Source: a virus. From it: a stretch of DNA of 64,000 nucleotides. The notes under the pieces are model-generated. The model was given only the letters and a program-made list of their open reading frames with translations. It was not told the origin of the DNA and made no database searches. How positions within the stretch are numbered: position 1 is the stretch's first letter; each line of letters opens with the position of its first letter. The stretch is taken from positions 186,001 through 250,000 of the IMG/VR virus record IMGVR_UViG_3300042473_001265; one strand, given 5' to 3'. Both the position numbers and the translations under genes were made by a program. Below are positions 1 through 8,473 of this stretch, piece by piece.

Positions 1-2
1 GC

Positions 3-617
3 CTGGCCGCAAGATCTGTTGAAGCTGATCCATATGATGAACAAATTGAAGAAATGCAAGCACAGGCCTTGCAAGAAGTCAGCTACGACACTGTGAACGA
101 GTTTACAAGACTGCAGGAACACCAGGAGTTTTTGTTGAAACTGCTGACCAGCAAGGACAGTTTCATTCGTAAAAAGATCATAGAACAAAATCTAAGTTAC
201 CTGAACACAAGACTCACACACTATCTTGATCGCATTGGATTGCCACACACTGTGGTGTTCCAAAATGATTTGAGCGTGAGCATTGAAGAATTGGGTCGCG
301 AACTGGACTTTGACAATCTGAGTCGTGGCGAACGCAACAGACTTATACTCAGCATGAGTTGGGCATTCCGAGATGTGTACGAAAGTTTGTACCAACCAAT
401 TAATGTGTTGTTCATTGACGAGATGATCGATTCTGGAATGGATACGCAAGGTGTCGAAAACAGCCTGGCCCTGCTCAAGCACATGAGTCGAGAACGTCAC
501 AAGAGTATTTGGCTTGTGAGCCATAGAGACGAATTGGCTGGCCGTGTTGAAAACATTCTCAAAGTGGTGAAAGAAAACGGCTTCACCAGCTATAATACGG
601 ATATTGAACTTGTTTAA
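3..617 (+). CDS. 46: gp46-like recombination endonuclease subunit (SMC/Rad50 ATPase), 5' truncated
   Basis: The frame is open from the window edge, so only the C-terminal part is present. It carries the ABC/SMC signature LSRGERNR, a Walker B strand ending VLFIDE and the H-loop motif VSHRDE in the right order, with a short helical stretch before them that should be the end of the coiled-coil arm. In T4, gp46 pairs with the gp47 nuclease to resect DNA ends for recombination-dependent replication. The stop overlaps the start of the next radical SAM gene by 14 bases, so the two are co-transcribed. Family assignment is strong; the N-terminal half lies outside the window. Confidence 0.9.
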   Translation: MAARSVEADPYDEQIEEMQAQALQEVSYDTVNEFTRLQEHQEFLLKLLTSKDSFIRKKIIEQNLSYLNTRLTHYLDRIGLPHTVVFQNDLSVSIEELGRELDFDNLSRGERNRLILSMSWAFRDVYESLYQPINVLFIDEMIDSGMDTQGVENSLALLKHMSRERHKSIWLVSHRDELAGRVENILKVVKENGFTSYNTDIELV

Positions 618-1572
618 CTATAAAACAGTACATCTTGAAATCAGTAGCAAATGCGTACTCAAATGTCCGCGCTGCCCTAGGACTGAGTTGAAGTTGGACC
701 GATTAAATCAAGAAATAACACTGAGCGACTTCAAGTCTGGATTTCCAGTGGATGTGCTGAGTCATATTGAACATTTTATATTTTGTGGTGACATTGGTGA
801 TCCAATATATGCTACAGAGTTTTTAGAAATTATACAATACATCAAACAACACAGCAAGATTCGTGTACGCATTGTGACCAATGGCAGTTACAAAAAACCC
901 GAATGGTGGCAACAGTTGGGTGCAATATTAACCGGTAACGATCAGATCACATTCAGTGTTGATGGATGGGACAACCAGTCAAACAATCAATATCGTGTCA
1001 ACAGCGATTTTGAAAGTATTGTATCAGGTATCACTGCGCTGAGAGCATCAAGCAGTTGCGTAATACAATGGTCTGCAATTTATTTTGCGTTTAATCAAGA
1101 CAAAATCAATGACATGCGTGATTTTGCAAAATCTTTAGGGTGCAACCAATTTCAAACTGTTAAAAGTTCAAAGTTTGATAATAGATACCTGGCCGACGGT
1201 ATAGACGAATTAAAGCCTGCCACAGAGTTTGTTGCAAGTACTTTGGTATACGAAACTAGTACAGAATTGTTAAATCAAACTGATTATATACCAATTGTAC
1301 CCAGAACCTCTGAACGGCCACATGCCTGGGCCAAATGTTTAAATTATAAAAAAGATTTGTTTGTTGGAATCAACGGACTAGTAATGCCGTGTCCTTGGTT
1401 CAACAACGGTTACAATGATAACGAGTTTATAAAAAAAAATCATACTCTCATGTCTATCAAAACTCGGCCATTTTTAGAAATAATAAATGATGTCGGTCTA
1501 TGGCAAAAATTACTAGATAGTTTTGATACATCGCCTTTGGAAATTTGTCAATTAAAGTGTAAAAATGGATAA
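604..1572 (+). CDS. Radical SAM protein with C-terminal SPASM/twitch-like cysteines
   Basis: The N-terminus has the radical SAM cluster motif CX3CX2C at C17, C21 and C24 (KCVLKCPRC), expected to bind a 4Fe-4S cluster and S-adenosylmethionine. The usual GGEP motif is replaced by GDIGDP. Near the C-terminus are C245 and C263 (C-X17-C), then C315 and C319 (CX3C), a plausible auxiliary cluster site of SPASM/twitch type. The start is a TTG inside the end of gene 46; a second TTG lies six bases downstream. The stop overlaps the next radical SAM gene by eight bases. DNA is AT-richer than the flanking phage genes, hinting at acquisition. The substrate is unknown. Confidence 0.85.
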   Translation: MNLFNYKTVHLEISSKCVLKCPRCPRTELKLDRLNQEITLSDFKSGFPVDVLSHIEHFIFCGDIGDPIYATEFLEIIQYIKQHSKIRVRIVTNGSYKKPEWWQQLGAILTGNDQITFSVDGWDNQSNNQYRVNSDFESIVSGITALRASSSCVIQWSAIYFAFNQDKINDMRDFAKSLGCNQFQTVKSSKFDNRYLADGIDELKPATEFVASTLVYETSTELLNQTDYIPIVPRTSERPHAWAKCLNYKKDLFVGINGLVMPCPWFNNGYNDNEFIKKNHTLMSIKTRPFLEIINDVGLWQKLLDSFDTSPLEICQLKCKNG

Positions 1573-2836
1573 TAAAAAAATATTTTGTACAGTACCTTGG
1601 TTTGAAGTTCATGTTAATGCTGACGGAACCTACCATACCTGCGGGGCACAGCCGACACCCAGCAGCATGCCGATGCTGTCGGGATTTACAGAAAAAAATA
1701 ATGTACATTCGATGCATATACAGGACTGGGTCAATGGTGAATACCAAAAAAGAGTCAGACTAGATAAACTCAATGGAGTTTACGAAAAAAGATGTTTGAT
1801 GTGTTATTCAGAAGAGGCCACTGGATCGTCTAGTAAAAGAATTAAAGAAAATTTAAAAAGCAAAATCTACGATGTCAAGTTTGATTTAACTTATAAACAC
1901 AGTCCAGATTTAGCAACCTTTGAGTTTTCAAGGCAAAATCAAGGACTGACTGATATTGTTAAGCCAATCAGCTATCACTTGAATCTTGGTAACGAATGCA
2001 ATTACGCTTGCAAAATGTGCGGACCGGCATGCAGCAGTAAACTAGCAGTTGAAGGAATAAAAGATGGCACATATAGCGGGCCAGCCAAATTAAACTGGAC
2101 CGAAGACACCGCTGCATGGAACTCGGTAACCGATTACATCTGTGCCACCGAAGATTTAAAATATGTTCATATCATTGGTGGCGAGCCACTGTTGAATCCA
2201 CGCTTTGAAGAACTGATTGATAAACTAATAGCAGCCGGCCGAACTGACATCTATTTTGGGTTCACTACAAACGGTTCTATAGTTGATATCAACTTGATTA
2301 AAAAACTAAATGTGTTCAGACATGTTGATATTGGTATCAGTATTGAATGCACCGGAACATTGAATGATTATATTAGAAAAGGTACCCGTACCGCAGAAGT
2401 GTTGGATAATATCGATATCTATTTAAAATATCGAAAAGAATCACATGTGTATGTCACAATCAGAACTGTACCTAGTGCGTTGAGTGTCGGCACTCTAGAC
2501 AGTCTTTATGCCTGGTGTGTAAATCGTCAACTTGATGTTATGACAAATTTATTAGTTAGACCAGATTATTTACAAATAAAAAATTTACCACTAGATGTAA
2601 AACAACGATTAATTAATCAATACGAGCAATGGGAACACAGTAAACCCATTGAAGGTTTTAGTAACCCTCGCGATCCTAACCGATTTAAAGAACACATTGA
2701 CAACGAAATTAATGTGGTACTTAGAAATTTGAAACTGGACAACGATCCAGTTATGACAACAAAATTATACGATATGCTGAAAAAATGGAATTGGCTCAGT
2801 AATCCTGAGATAGCAAAATATTTTGAAACCAAATAA
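1565..2836 (+). CDS. Radical SAM protein with N-terminal twitch-like domain
   Basis: The N-terminal region carries C8, C26, C77 and C80 (C-X17-C then CX2C), followed by the radical SAM motif at C145, C149 and C152 (ECNYACKMC) and the SAM-binding GGEP motif (IIGGEPLL). This layout, auxiliary cysteines before the barrel, matches the known class of twitch-domain radical SAM proteins whose extra domain is N-terminal. It overlaps the upstream radical SAM gene by eight bases, so the pair is probably translated together, possibly as partners in one pathway. Radical SAM identity is clear; reaction and substrate cannot be read from the sequence. Confidence 0.87.
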   Translation: MDNKKIFCTVPWFEVHVNADGTYHTCGAQPTPSSMPMLSGFTEKNNVHSMHIQDWVNGEYQKRVRLDKLNGVYEKRCLMCYSEEATGSSSKRIKENLKSKIYDVKFDLTYKHSPDLATFEFSRQNQGLTDIVKPISYHLNLGNECNYACKMCGPACSSKLAVEGIKDGTYSGPAKLNWTEDTAAWNSVTDYICATEDLKYVHIIGGEPLLNPRFEELIDKLIAAGRTDIYFGFTTNGSIVDINLIKKLNVFRHVDIGISIECTGTLNDYIRKGTRTAEVLDNIDIYLKYRKESHVYVTIRTVPSALSVGTLDSLYAWCVNRQLDVMTNLLVRPDYLQIKNLPLDVKQRLINQYEQWEHSKPIEGFSNPRDPNRFKEHIDNEINVVLRNLKLDNDPVMTTKLYDMLKKWNWLSNPEIAKYFETK

Positions 2837-2904
2837 CTGCAAAAATTTATACAAACACACTCAAAGGCATAACTATACAGCAAAGGTAATACAACAGATT
2901 CCGC

Positions 2905-3333
2905 ATGACATGGCACTATCAAAACACCCCAGTTGAGACACTGCCCGAAGAATGCATAGGATTTGTTTACCTGATCACCAATAATCTTTCTGGTCGCAAG
3001 TACATAGGCAAAAAACTAGCTAAATTTTCAAAAACCACTTACAAAACTGTAAAACAAAAAAACGGCATCAAGAAAAAAAAGAAAATTAGAACCAAAATTG
3101 ACAGTGATTGGCGCGAGTACTACGGTTCAAGCGAAAATCTAACTGTTGATGTCAACACCTTAGGCACCGAAAACTTCACCAGAGAAATACTTTACTATTG
3201 CACATCAAAAGCACAATGCAGTTACATTGAAGCTAGAGAACAGTTCAATCGCAAGGTATTGGAATCCACAGATTATTACAACGGCCAGATCTCAGTCAGA
3301 GTTCATGGCTCACACATCATAAACAAAATTTAA
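2905..3333 (+). CDS. SegE-like GIY-YIG endonuclease
   Basis: The N-terminal third has the two halves of a GIY-YIG nuclease motif, GFVYLITN and KYIGKK, then a lysine-rich stretch (KKKKKIRTK) and DWREYYGSS, typical of the SegE-type GIY-YIG proteins of T4-like phages. A glutamate in the helix YIEARE could be the metal-binding acid. At 142 residues it is a compact nuclease domain without an obvious extra DNA-binding domain. SegE-type enzymes are free-standing homing endonucleases that cut related phage DNA. It lies just before a 414-base gene-free stretch rich in hairpins. Confidence 0.75.
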   Translation: MTWHYQNTPVETLPEECIGFVYLITNNLSGRKYIGKKLAKFSKTTYKTVKQKNGIKKKKKIRTKIDSDWREYYGSSENLTVDVNTLGTENFTREILYYCTSKAQCSYIEAREQFNRKVLESTDYYNGQISVRVHGSHIINKI

Positions 3334-3747
3334 GGCAACACAAACGACACTGTGCCGGATGTTTGATTCGGCTCCATTGAGGAACGGTGAGATACCCGGT
3401 CTGGACTTGGACGTCAAAGGCAATTGCTAACTTAAGGCAACAAATGGTCGGGGCTCTGTGAAACAGATACAACCCCTGCTTATAGGACTTGGATCTATAT
3501 CGGGTTACTAGGGTTCCGTTGATATGTGAAGCTTGAGTAGGGGGTACCGGTCAACCGCCTCCGCGTAGGAAACTACAATCTCATTACTATAGATGACTGC
3601 TGTCACTCGGATGATGCTTTCAATTCACCGTGCATACGGTGAATTATGACCACATAATCTGGATGATACTAATACTTACTTTTCTAATTCAAACAAATGT
3701 CTGAGCGATAGCGATAGACATAGATACACGAAGTGTATCTTGAACTG
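3334..3747 (+). ncRNA. Gene-free stretch with many hairpins, candidate structured RNA
   Basis: No convincing coding frame is seen on either strand over about 410 bases, unusual in such a dense genome. It contains many stem-loops: GCCGGA/TTCGGC near 3354-3375, CTGT-GAA-ACAG nested in GGGG/CCCC near 3459-3477, GTAG-GAAA-CTAC (GNRA loop) at 3565-3576, CGG-TCAA-CCG near 3548-3557, AATTCACCG/CGGTGAATT near 3621-3645, and AGATACAC/GTGTATCT near 3722-3740. TTAAGGCAACA occurs twice (about 3330 and 3432) and GGACTTGGA twice. The last hairpins may be a terminator between converging genes. I could not match it to a tRNA, tmRNA, RNase P RNA or group I intron. Strand is assumed from the upstream gene. Confidence 0.35.
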
Positions 3748-4086
3748 TTAGAGATTAGTATCAGGCCAATCTCTAAACAAGGCATGTTGTATAGTTGAAC
3801 AATCTACAAACTGATTAAAGCTCTTGTGTTTGACTTCAAGTTCGCCTTCTAAAGGTGCTACTCTTTTAAATGCCTGATCCATTTGGGCCATGCCTGTGAA
3901 CTCCATGATGATCATCCATTCAGGCATGTCTGCAATGCTACGGAATCCCATCTTGCAGCGGGTGATTCTATAGTTCTCCATGTTGCCTTCAGAGATCAAA
4001 TGATCAAAGAAACTTTTCATGCCCGCGACCCATTCAAGGTCTGTGATGTCGCCTTCTTTGTTTGCCCAAATTGTGTATAAATCCAT
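3748..4086 (-). CDS. Conserved hypothetical protein, DUF6614-like
   Basis: A 112-residue protein starting MDLYTIWANKEGDITDLEW, with a central YRITRCKMGF and an end rich in H and F (QHALFRDWPD). The order of these blocks resembles my recollection of the small DUF6614 family of bacterial alpha/beta proteins of unknown function; this is a recalled resemblance. It is the last gene of the minus-strand group led by gene 26 and starts two bases after the stop of its upstream neighbour, so it is probably a late, co-transcribed gene. Confidence 0.6.
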   Translation of the reverse strand: MDLYTIWANKEGDITDLEWVAGMKSFFDHLISEGNMENYRITRCKMGFRSIADMPEWMIIMEFTGMAQMDQAFKRVAPLEGELEVKHKSFNQFVDCSTIQHALFRDWPDTNL

Positions 4087-4088
4087 AG

Positions 4089-4532
4089 TTACTCCAGTGG
4101 TCCTAGTATTTCAAATCCGTCCATGTCAGATTTGTACAAGTGTGCCTGTTCAAGATACAAGTATTCAAACCCTCGTTCCTTGTAGATAGCACACTCTGCT
4201 TTCATTGTTTCAATACCCAGTCTCAGCCGGGGCTTGTGATATGTCCATGCAAATTGATCACACAAGGCATTGTGCTGATCAAATCTGCGTATCAAGCTCC
4301 AGGCTACCAGTTGATCTTGATCAAAGTATCCAATGATGTCTGCCATGGGGTCAAAGTATCGACTGTGAAATATTGGCATTACTGATGCAAAGTGTTTGTA
4401 TGTGCAGTAAGTTTTGTAGATACTGTCCAACTGATCCAGTACTGACGGTTCTCTACTGGTGATATACTGCCACTTGATTGTGGGAACATAGTTGGTCTTG
4501 CTCAAGTCTATTCTAGCAAATTGATAGCTCAT
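4089..4532 (-). CDS. Hypothetical protein, GNAT-fold acyltransferase-like
   Basis: A 147-residue protein. The C-terminal half (LRLGIETMKAECAIYKERG, then YLYLEQ and a terminal GPLE) resembles the end of GNAT-fold aminoacyl transferases such as arginyl-tRNA-protein transferase: a long helix, a strand with YLYL, then a lysine/tyrosine segment. That suggests an acyltransferase fold, but no full catalytic signature is visible. Its ATG overlaps the stop of the upstream gene by four bases, typical of translational coupling. Function unknown. Confidence 0.6.
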   Translation of the reverse strand: MSYQFARIDLSKTNYVPTIKWQYITSREPSVLDQLDSIYKTYCTYKHFASVMPIFHSRYFDPMADIIGYFDQDQLVAWSLIRRFDQHNALCDQFAWTYHKPRLRLGIETMKAECAIYKERGFEYLYLEQAHLYKSDMDGFEILGPLE

Positions 4533-5035
4533 GCTCTGGGATCCTGTCTATGCTGAAACAACTGTTCAAGATACTGGTTGGGCCAAGAATTATAAAATCC
4601 TTTTGTATGCATTTGTGCTGCTGCTGTGTTCAGTTTGCTGAGACTTTGCAACATGGCCAGGGCATAGGTGCCTTGATTCATGCTGATGCCGTTGACAATT
4701 TCAGCATCTGCAGGATGATCTTCCAGCACCAGTAAATCATTCGCTAACAAAAAATCCTGGTTGGCCTGGTCCAGGCTAGAATGAAACAGATCATACGCCC
4801 ATTCTGCAGGATCATAAGCATAGATTATGACTTCTGCTGTGCCCAAGCCGTCTCTGCAGCGATTGCGTAGATCATAATATGGGTCTGACCCAACGATGAT
4901 TTTAACTGTGCCTGACAGTCGTGCTTTTCTAGCAAATGGACAAGGAGCCCAGTTGCCCAGTGCAGGATGCGGAACTTCTACAAAATTCTCTACCCAGTGC
5001 AGGATGTCTCGGGTTACAGCGTCTAAGTCTAACAT
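4529..5035 (-). CDS. Hypothetical protein with WAPCPFARKA motif
   Basis: A 168-residue protein of unknown function. The N-terminal third holds NWAPCPFARKARL followed by a strand KIIVGSDP, weakly like the CPFA motif of DUF1415 proteins. The middle has an alternating hydrophobic strand (AEVIIYAYDP) and the rest is helical. It lies between gene 51 (one base away) and the GNAT-like gene (four-base overlap) and so belongs to the gene 26 operon. A role in late infection is inferred from position only. Confidence 0.6.
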   Translation of the reverse strand: MLDLDAVTRDILHWVENFVEVPHPALGNWAPCPFARKARLSGTVKIIVGSDPYYDLRNRCRDGLGTAEVIIYAYDPAEWAYDLFHSSLDQANQDFLLANDLLVLEDHPADAEIVNGISMNQGTYALAMLQSLSKLNTAAAQMHTKGFYNSWPNQYLEQLFQHRQDPRA

Positions 5036-5036
5036 T

Positions 5037-5249
5037 TTAAAAAAACGGCAGTCCTGTCTTTTTTGTAGTTTCTAAATTTTCTTTGATAAGTGCAGAAATG
5101 GTAGTGCGCTCATCTGGACTGAGATTCAGCGCAGATTCATACGACAACCCACCACGCATGTACCATACCATTTTTAACGCCTCTTGCTTGATTTCTCTGC
5201 TTTCTTTTTCCATTTGGTCCACCCAGTTGGAAATTTGTTCAGAGTCCAA
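5037..5249 (-). CDS. 51: gp51-like baseplate hub assembly catalyst
   Basis: About 70 residues, with the conserved tryptophan helix WVDQMEKE, the segment MVWYMRGGLSYE and the end TTKKTGLPFF, as in T4-like gp51 proteins of marine phages. In T4, gp51 helps assemble the baseplate hub and is not retained in the virion. I chose a TTG start at 5249 because it begins two bases after the gene 26 stop, has GAGGA upstream and keeps the conserved N-terminal helix. The next ATG (5213) would remove part of that helix. The order 26 then 51 supports the call. Confidence 0.8.
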   Translation of the reverse strand: MDSEQISNWVDQMEKESREIKQEALKMVWYMRGGLSYESALNLSPDERTTISALIKENLETTKKTGLPFF

Positions 5250-5251
5250 GA

Positions 5252-6088
5252 CTAAGAGGCGTCCTCGAAAAAACTTGTCATGTCCAAGGTAACAGCTTGT
5301 TGGTAGTCTTTTTCGCATGCAGCACATTTCAACGTCATTGGTTGAATCTCTGCTTGGGATTTTATATTAACAATGTGATCTCGTATTTTAGCAAACAATC
5401 GTCGATCACAGTGTTTCAACATGTCTTCGATGTGTTCAGGATCACTGACCAATGCGTCGGGTGTTTTTACAGCAGCAATACTCTGTGACAACGCATGCAC
5501 TGTGATTTCTGTAATTTTCATCAAGGCTGCACTCAGTGCGGACATTCTCTGTTCGTTTGGCATTTCTACGCCAGGTAATGTTTCTAAGATTTTTTGTTCT
5601 TCAAACTGACGTTGATTGTTATCGTTGAGATTCTTATAAGTCATTGGTTTGAAAAAAATCTCAAGATCGCCAGCCGTCACTGGCATAGAATAGTCCGGCG
5701 CCTTCATGCGTTCCAACATTGTTCTCAAATCCATTCCGTAATCATCTTCGTTTTTACAATGAGGACAGGTGGTTGAAACTTCCATGATATGACCGTAACT
5801 GGCAATGCGAATAGCTACAAGAATAGTGTCAACATCCATAGCAGGTATTGCCCATGGATCAACAATGTTGGGTATACAACTTTTAATGACATTGGTAACA
5901 GCATTGCCGTTGAACAAGGCATCAGGAGTTCTGTAGGTAATTTCGTCAATGGCAGTCATTGGATAAACTGGCAGCTCACGGTTGGCTGGCATGGTCAACG
6001 CCCCGGGTGTATAATGCTCTCCGTTGCTGGGCAGTTTGACATAGATTGCTGGCTGTCTAAAATACTGTGTTAGCGGGTTAATTGACAT
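5252..6088 (-). CDS. 26: gp26-like baseplate hub protein
   Basis: A 278-residue protein with the T4-type baseplate start: YFRQPAIYVKLPSNG, then a proline-rich strand and the PMTAIDEI segment. Near the middle is a CxxC pair (CPHCKNED) and near the end a second pair (LKCAACEK), which could bind zinc. T4 gp26 is a hub component of the baseplate. The ATG has AGGAAAA upstream. The gene is the first of a five-gene minus-strand operon and is divergent from the tape-measure gene, with a late promoter for the other strand between them. Confidence 0.85.
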   Translation of the reverse strand: MSINPLTQYFRQPAIYVKLPSNGEHYTPGALTMPANRELPVYPMTAIDEITYRTPDALFNGNAVTNVIKSCIPNIVDPWAIPAMDVDTILVAIRIASYGHIMEVSTTCPHCKNEDDYGMDLRTMLERMKAPDYSMPVTAGDLEIFFKPMTYKNLNDNNQRQFEEQKILETLPGVEMPNEQRMSALSAALMKITEITVHALSQSIAAVKTPDALVSDPEHIEDMLKHCDRRLFAKIRDHIVNIKSQAEIQPMTLKCAACEKDYQQAVTLDMTSFFEDAS

Positions 6089-6100
6089 GAGATTTTCCTA

Positions 6101-6108
6101 TATAAATA
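6101..6108 (+). promoter_or_regulatory. T4-type late promoter TATAAATA
   Basis: Perfect match to the T4 late -10 box, between divergent genes 26 and tape measure. It is followed at 6114 by a tiny frame (MAIITQGE) and at 6144 by the tape-measure ATG. Confidence 0.75.
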
Positions 6109-6143
6109 TAGTTATGGCAATTATTACCCAAGGCGAATAAAAT

Positions 6144-8435
6144 ATGGCTGGATTTACACCCGAAGAAGCAGCAGCAATCAAACAGCAAGAGATAGAGGAC
6201 ATCCTACGGTTTGGGCGAGCCAGTGACGAAACTCGTAAACAGCTAATGGACTTGTCAGTTGGCGTCAAAGGCACCACTGAAGGGCTAACTAGAAATTTTA
6301 AAGCTCTTGGCACTAGTGGAATAAGTTTAGCCAAAGAACTAAATGCAGGTGTAGTTGGCGCCAGTGTTTTCAACGATTCCATTGGCAGTGTGTCTAATGC
6401 TTTGGGGGATTTGGTTGGACTAATTCCTTATGTGGGAGGTGCTCTTAAAACGCTGGTCAAAGGAGCAAGCGAGTATACTCAAGCAGTAAACAAGCAGGCT
6501 GATCAGCTGTATAGCACCTATAAACAAATGGGTGCAATTGGTGCAGCCGGTGCCGGCGGCATGCAGTCAGTGTATGACAATCTAAAAAAACTCAATCTTG
6601 GCGTCAACGAACTAAGCGACTTTGCCAGTCTCGTTGGTGAAAATGCTCAAACTCTGGCCAGTTTTGGAAAAACAGTTGGCAGTGGTCTTGATGAATTTGC
6701 AAACATATCCAATGCAATTCAACAAAGCGATGTAGGTGCAGAATTCCGTGACATGGGTATCAGCGTCATGGAAATAAACAAAGGCATTGCTGGTTACACC
6801 AAGATGCAAAATTTGGTAGGCGGCCGTCAAAAAATGACCACAGATCAATTGATTGCTGCGTCACAAGACTACATCAGAGAAGTGGATCTGTTGGCCAAGA
6901 TCACAGGCAAAAATAGAGCCGAGCAAGAAGCATCTAAAGAAAGTGCCATGGCAGAAGAACGCTATGCTGCTTACAAATACGAGTTGGATCAACGAGCCAA
7001 AATGGGCGACGAAGCAGCCAAGGCTCAACTGGCTACTGTTGAAGGCACACAAATCATGTTGGACAAGATGGCGCCAGAAACACGCAAAGGTTTCTTGAAC
7101 ATTCTTTCTGGCACATTAGATACTCCAGAAGCTGCTAAACTACTGATGACCATGCCTAATGCAGCAGCAATAGCCGGCAAACAAACATTTACACAAGCTG
7201 AATTTCAAGCAGCAGCACTCAAAGACATTACCAGCAACCTGCAAGGTGGCGGCCTGCAATTGGCCAAAATGGGATCTAATAATGATACATTTTTGTCTAT
7301 TCAAGAACAAATGAAGCTAAAAGCCCATCTTGAAGGCGCAACCTACGATGAAAGACTGGCTGCTGCCAAAACAGGTCAAAAGTTAACCGACCAAGCCACT
7401 AAAAACATGGGCAAGATCGAAGATGCAAATCGTACATCTCGTGACAATCTCAATGATTTGGTCAATGCCGGCATAGAACCTGTTACTGCAGGTATGAAAG
7501 GCTTGGCCAACGCTACTGATGCCACTATCACTGCCATGACAAAAATGGCAGGAATGGCAGGTGTAACAGTCAAGAAGCGCGATGCAGCACCAGCAGCAGC
7601 ATCAGCACCGCCAGCAGCGCCAACACCAAGTGGAGCAGCACCTAGAGCAAATATTAGTGGACAGTTAAAAGACGATTTATTAAGTCGTCTGTCATCTTCT
7701 GGAATCACTGATAAAAAAGCTCAAGCCAATGTATTGGCACAGTTTGATGCCGAGTCTGGTGGCAACACAGGCGCACAAGAAAAATTAGGCTACAGTGCCA
7801 AACGATTGTTAGAAGTATTTCCAAAGAAATTCAAAGATTTGCAGGATGCTGAATCTGTTGCATCAGCTGGACAAGAAGCCATAGGTAATCGAATCTACGG
7901 CGGCCGGATGGGCAATGCCGCAGACGAAGGATTCAAATACCGTGGTCGTGGTCTGGTACAGTTGACTGGCAAAGACAATTATAAAAAGTTTGGCGAGTTA
8001 TTGGGAATTGATTTAGTTAAAGATCCAGATTTGGCTGCAACTCCTGAAATTGCCAAAGCAATTGCTGTAGAATATGTCAAACAAAAACAACAATCTGGTA
8101 CAGATTTGACCAACATTGCAGATCTTGGCAAGGCCATTGGCTATGCTGGTGGCCAAGCAGAAACTGCAAAACGAGCCAACATAGCCACAGCATACATGGC
8201 AGGTGGTGGAGTAATCAAAGCCACGCCTGGTGGTGTAGATCTTGTAGCGGGAGAAGCTGGACAAAACGAAGCAATAGTTCCATTGCCTGATGGCAGATCA
8301 ATACCTGTGCAAATGCAAGGAGCTGATCAACAAACTGGAATTATGGCTGAACAATTGGCCCGTCTGGATGATATTATGCGTGTGTTGCAAAATCAATTGG
8401 GTGTGTCAGAAAAGATTTTAAAGTATGCACAGTAA
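6144..8435 (+). CDS. Tape-measure-like protein with C-terminal GH19 lysozyme domain
   Basis: A 763-residue protein. Residues 1-480 are mostly alpha-helical with a hydrophobic stretch (LVGLIPYVGGALKTLV) near 90-105, as in tail tape-measure proteins. An alanine/proline linker follows near 490. From about 500 to 690 is a GH19 chitinase/lysozyme-like domain with the acid E537 in QFDAESGG and the motif RGRGLVQLTGKDNY. The C-terminal tail has GEAGQNEAIVPLPDG, a frequent ending of tape-measure proteins. It probably sets tail length and locally cuts peptidoglycan on DNA entry. Placement beside baseplate gene 26 fits a hub/tape role equivalent to T4 gp29. Confidence 0.8.
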   Translation: MAGFTPEEAAAIKQQEIEDILRFGRASDETRKQLMDLSVGVKGTTEGLTRNFKALGTSGISLAKELNAGVVGASVFNDSIGSVSNALGDLVGLIPYVGGALKTLVKGASEYTQAVNKQADQLYSTYKQMGAIGAAGAGGMQSVYDNLKKLNLGVNELSDFASLVGENAQTLASFGKTVGSGLDEFANISNAIQQSDVGAEFRDMGISVMEINKGIAGYTKMQNLVGGRQKMTTDQLIAASQDYIREVDLLAKITGKNRAEQEASKESAMAEERYAAYKYELDQRAKMGDEAAKAQLATVEGTQIMLDKMAPETRKGFLNILSGTLDTPEAAKLLMTMPNAAAIAGKQTFTQAEFQAAALKDITSNLQGGGLQLAKMGSNNDTFLSIQEQMKLKAHLEGATYDERLAAAKTGQKLTDQATKNMGKIEDANRTSRDNLNDLVNAGIEPVTAGMKGLANATDATITAMTKMAGMAGVTVKKRDAAPAAASAPPAAPTPSGAAPRANISGQLKDDLLSRLSSSGITDKKAQANVLAQFDAESGGNTGAQEKLGYSAKRLLEVFPKKFKDLQDAESVASAGQEAIGNRIYGGRMGNAADEGFKYRGRGLVQLTGKDNYKKFGELLGIDLVKDPDLAATPEIAKAIAVEYVKQKQQSGTDLTNIADLGKAIGYAGGQAETAKRANIATAYMAGGGVIKATPGGVDLVAGEAGQNEAIVPLPDGRSIPVQMQGADQQTGIMAEQLARLDDIMRVLQNQLGVSEKILKYAQ

Positions 8436-8439
8436 TTGC

Positions 8440-8447
8440 GGTAAATA
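8440..8447 (+). promoter_or_regulatory. Late promoter GGTAAATA-type before gene 20
   Basis: CGGTAAATA box 26 bases before the portal ATG; the leader carries the Shine-Dalgarno AAAGGA. Confidence 0.6.
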
Positions 8448-8473
8448 CTACCGTATATTAAAGGACAACTCAA

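Noticed and set aside
3480-3600. tRNA-like segments (GGTTCC..., clover-like hairpins)
   Set aside because: I could not build an acceptor stem with proper D, anticodon and T arms, so I report it only as part of a candidate structured RNA.
5213-5327. Longer start for the gp51 gene (ATG at 5327)
   Set aside because: It would overlap the C-terminal 26 codons of gene 26 and adds residues not typical of gp51; the TTG at 5249 is better placed.
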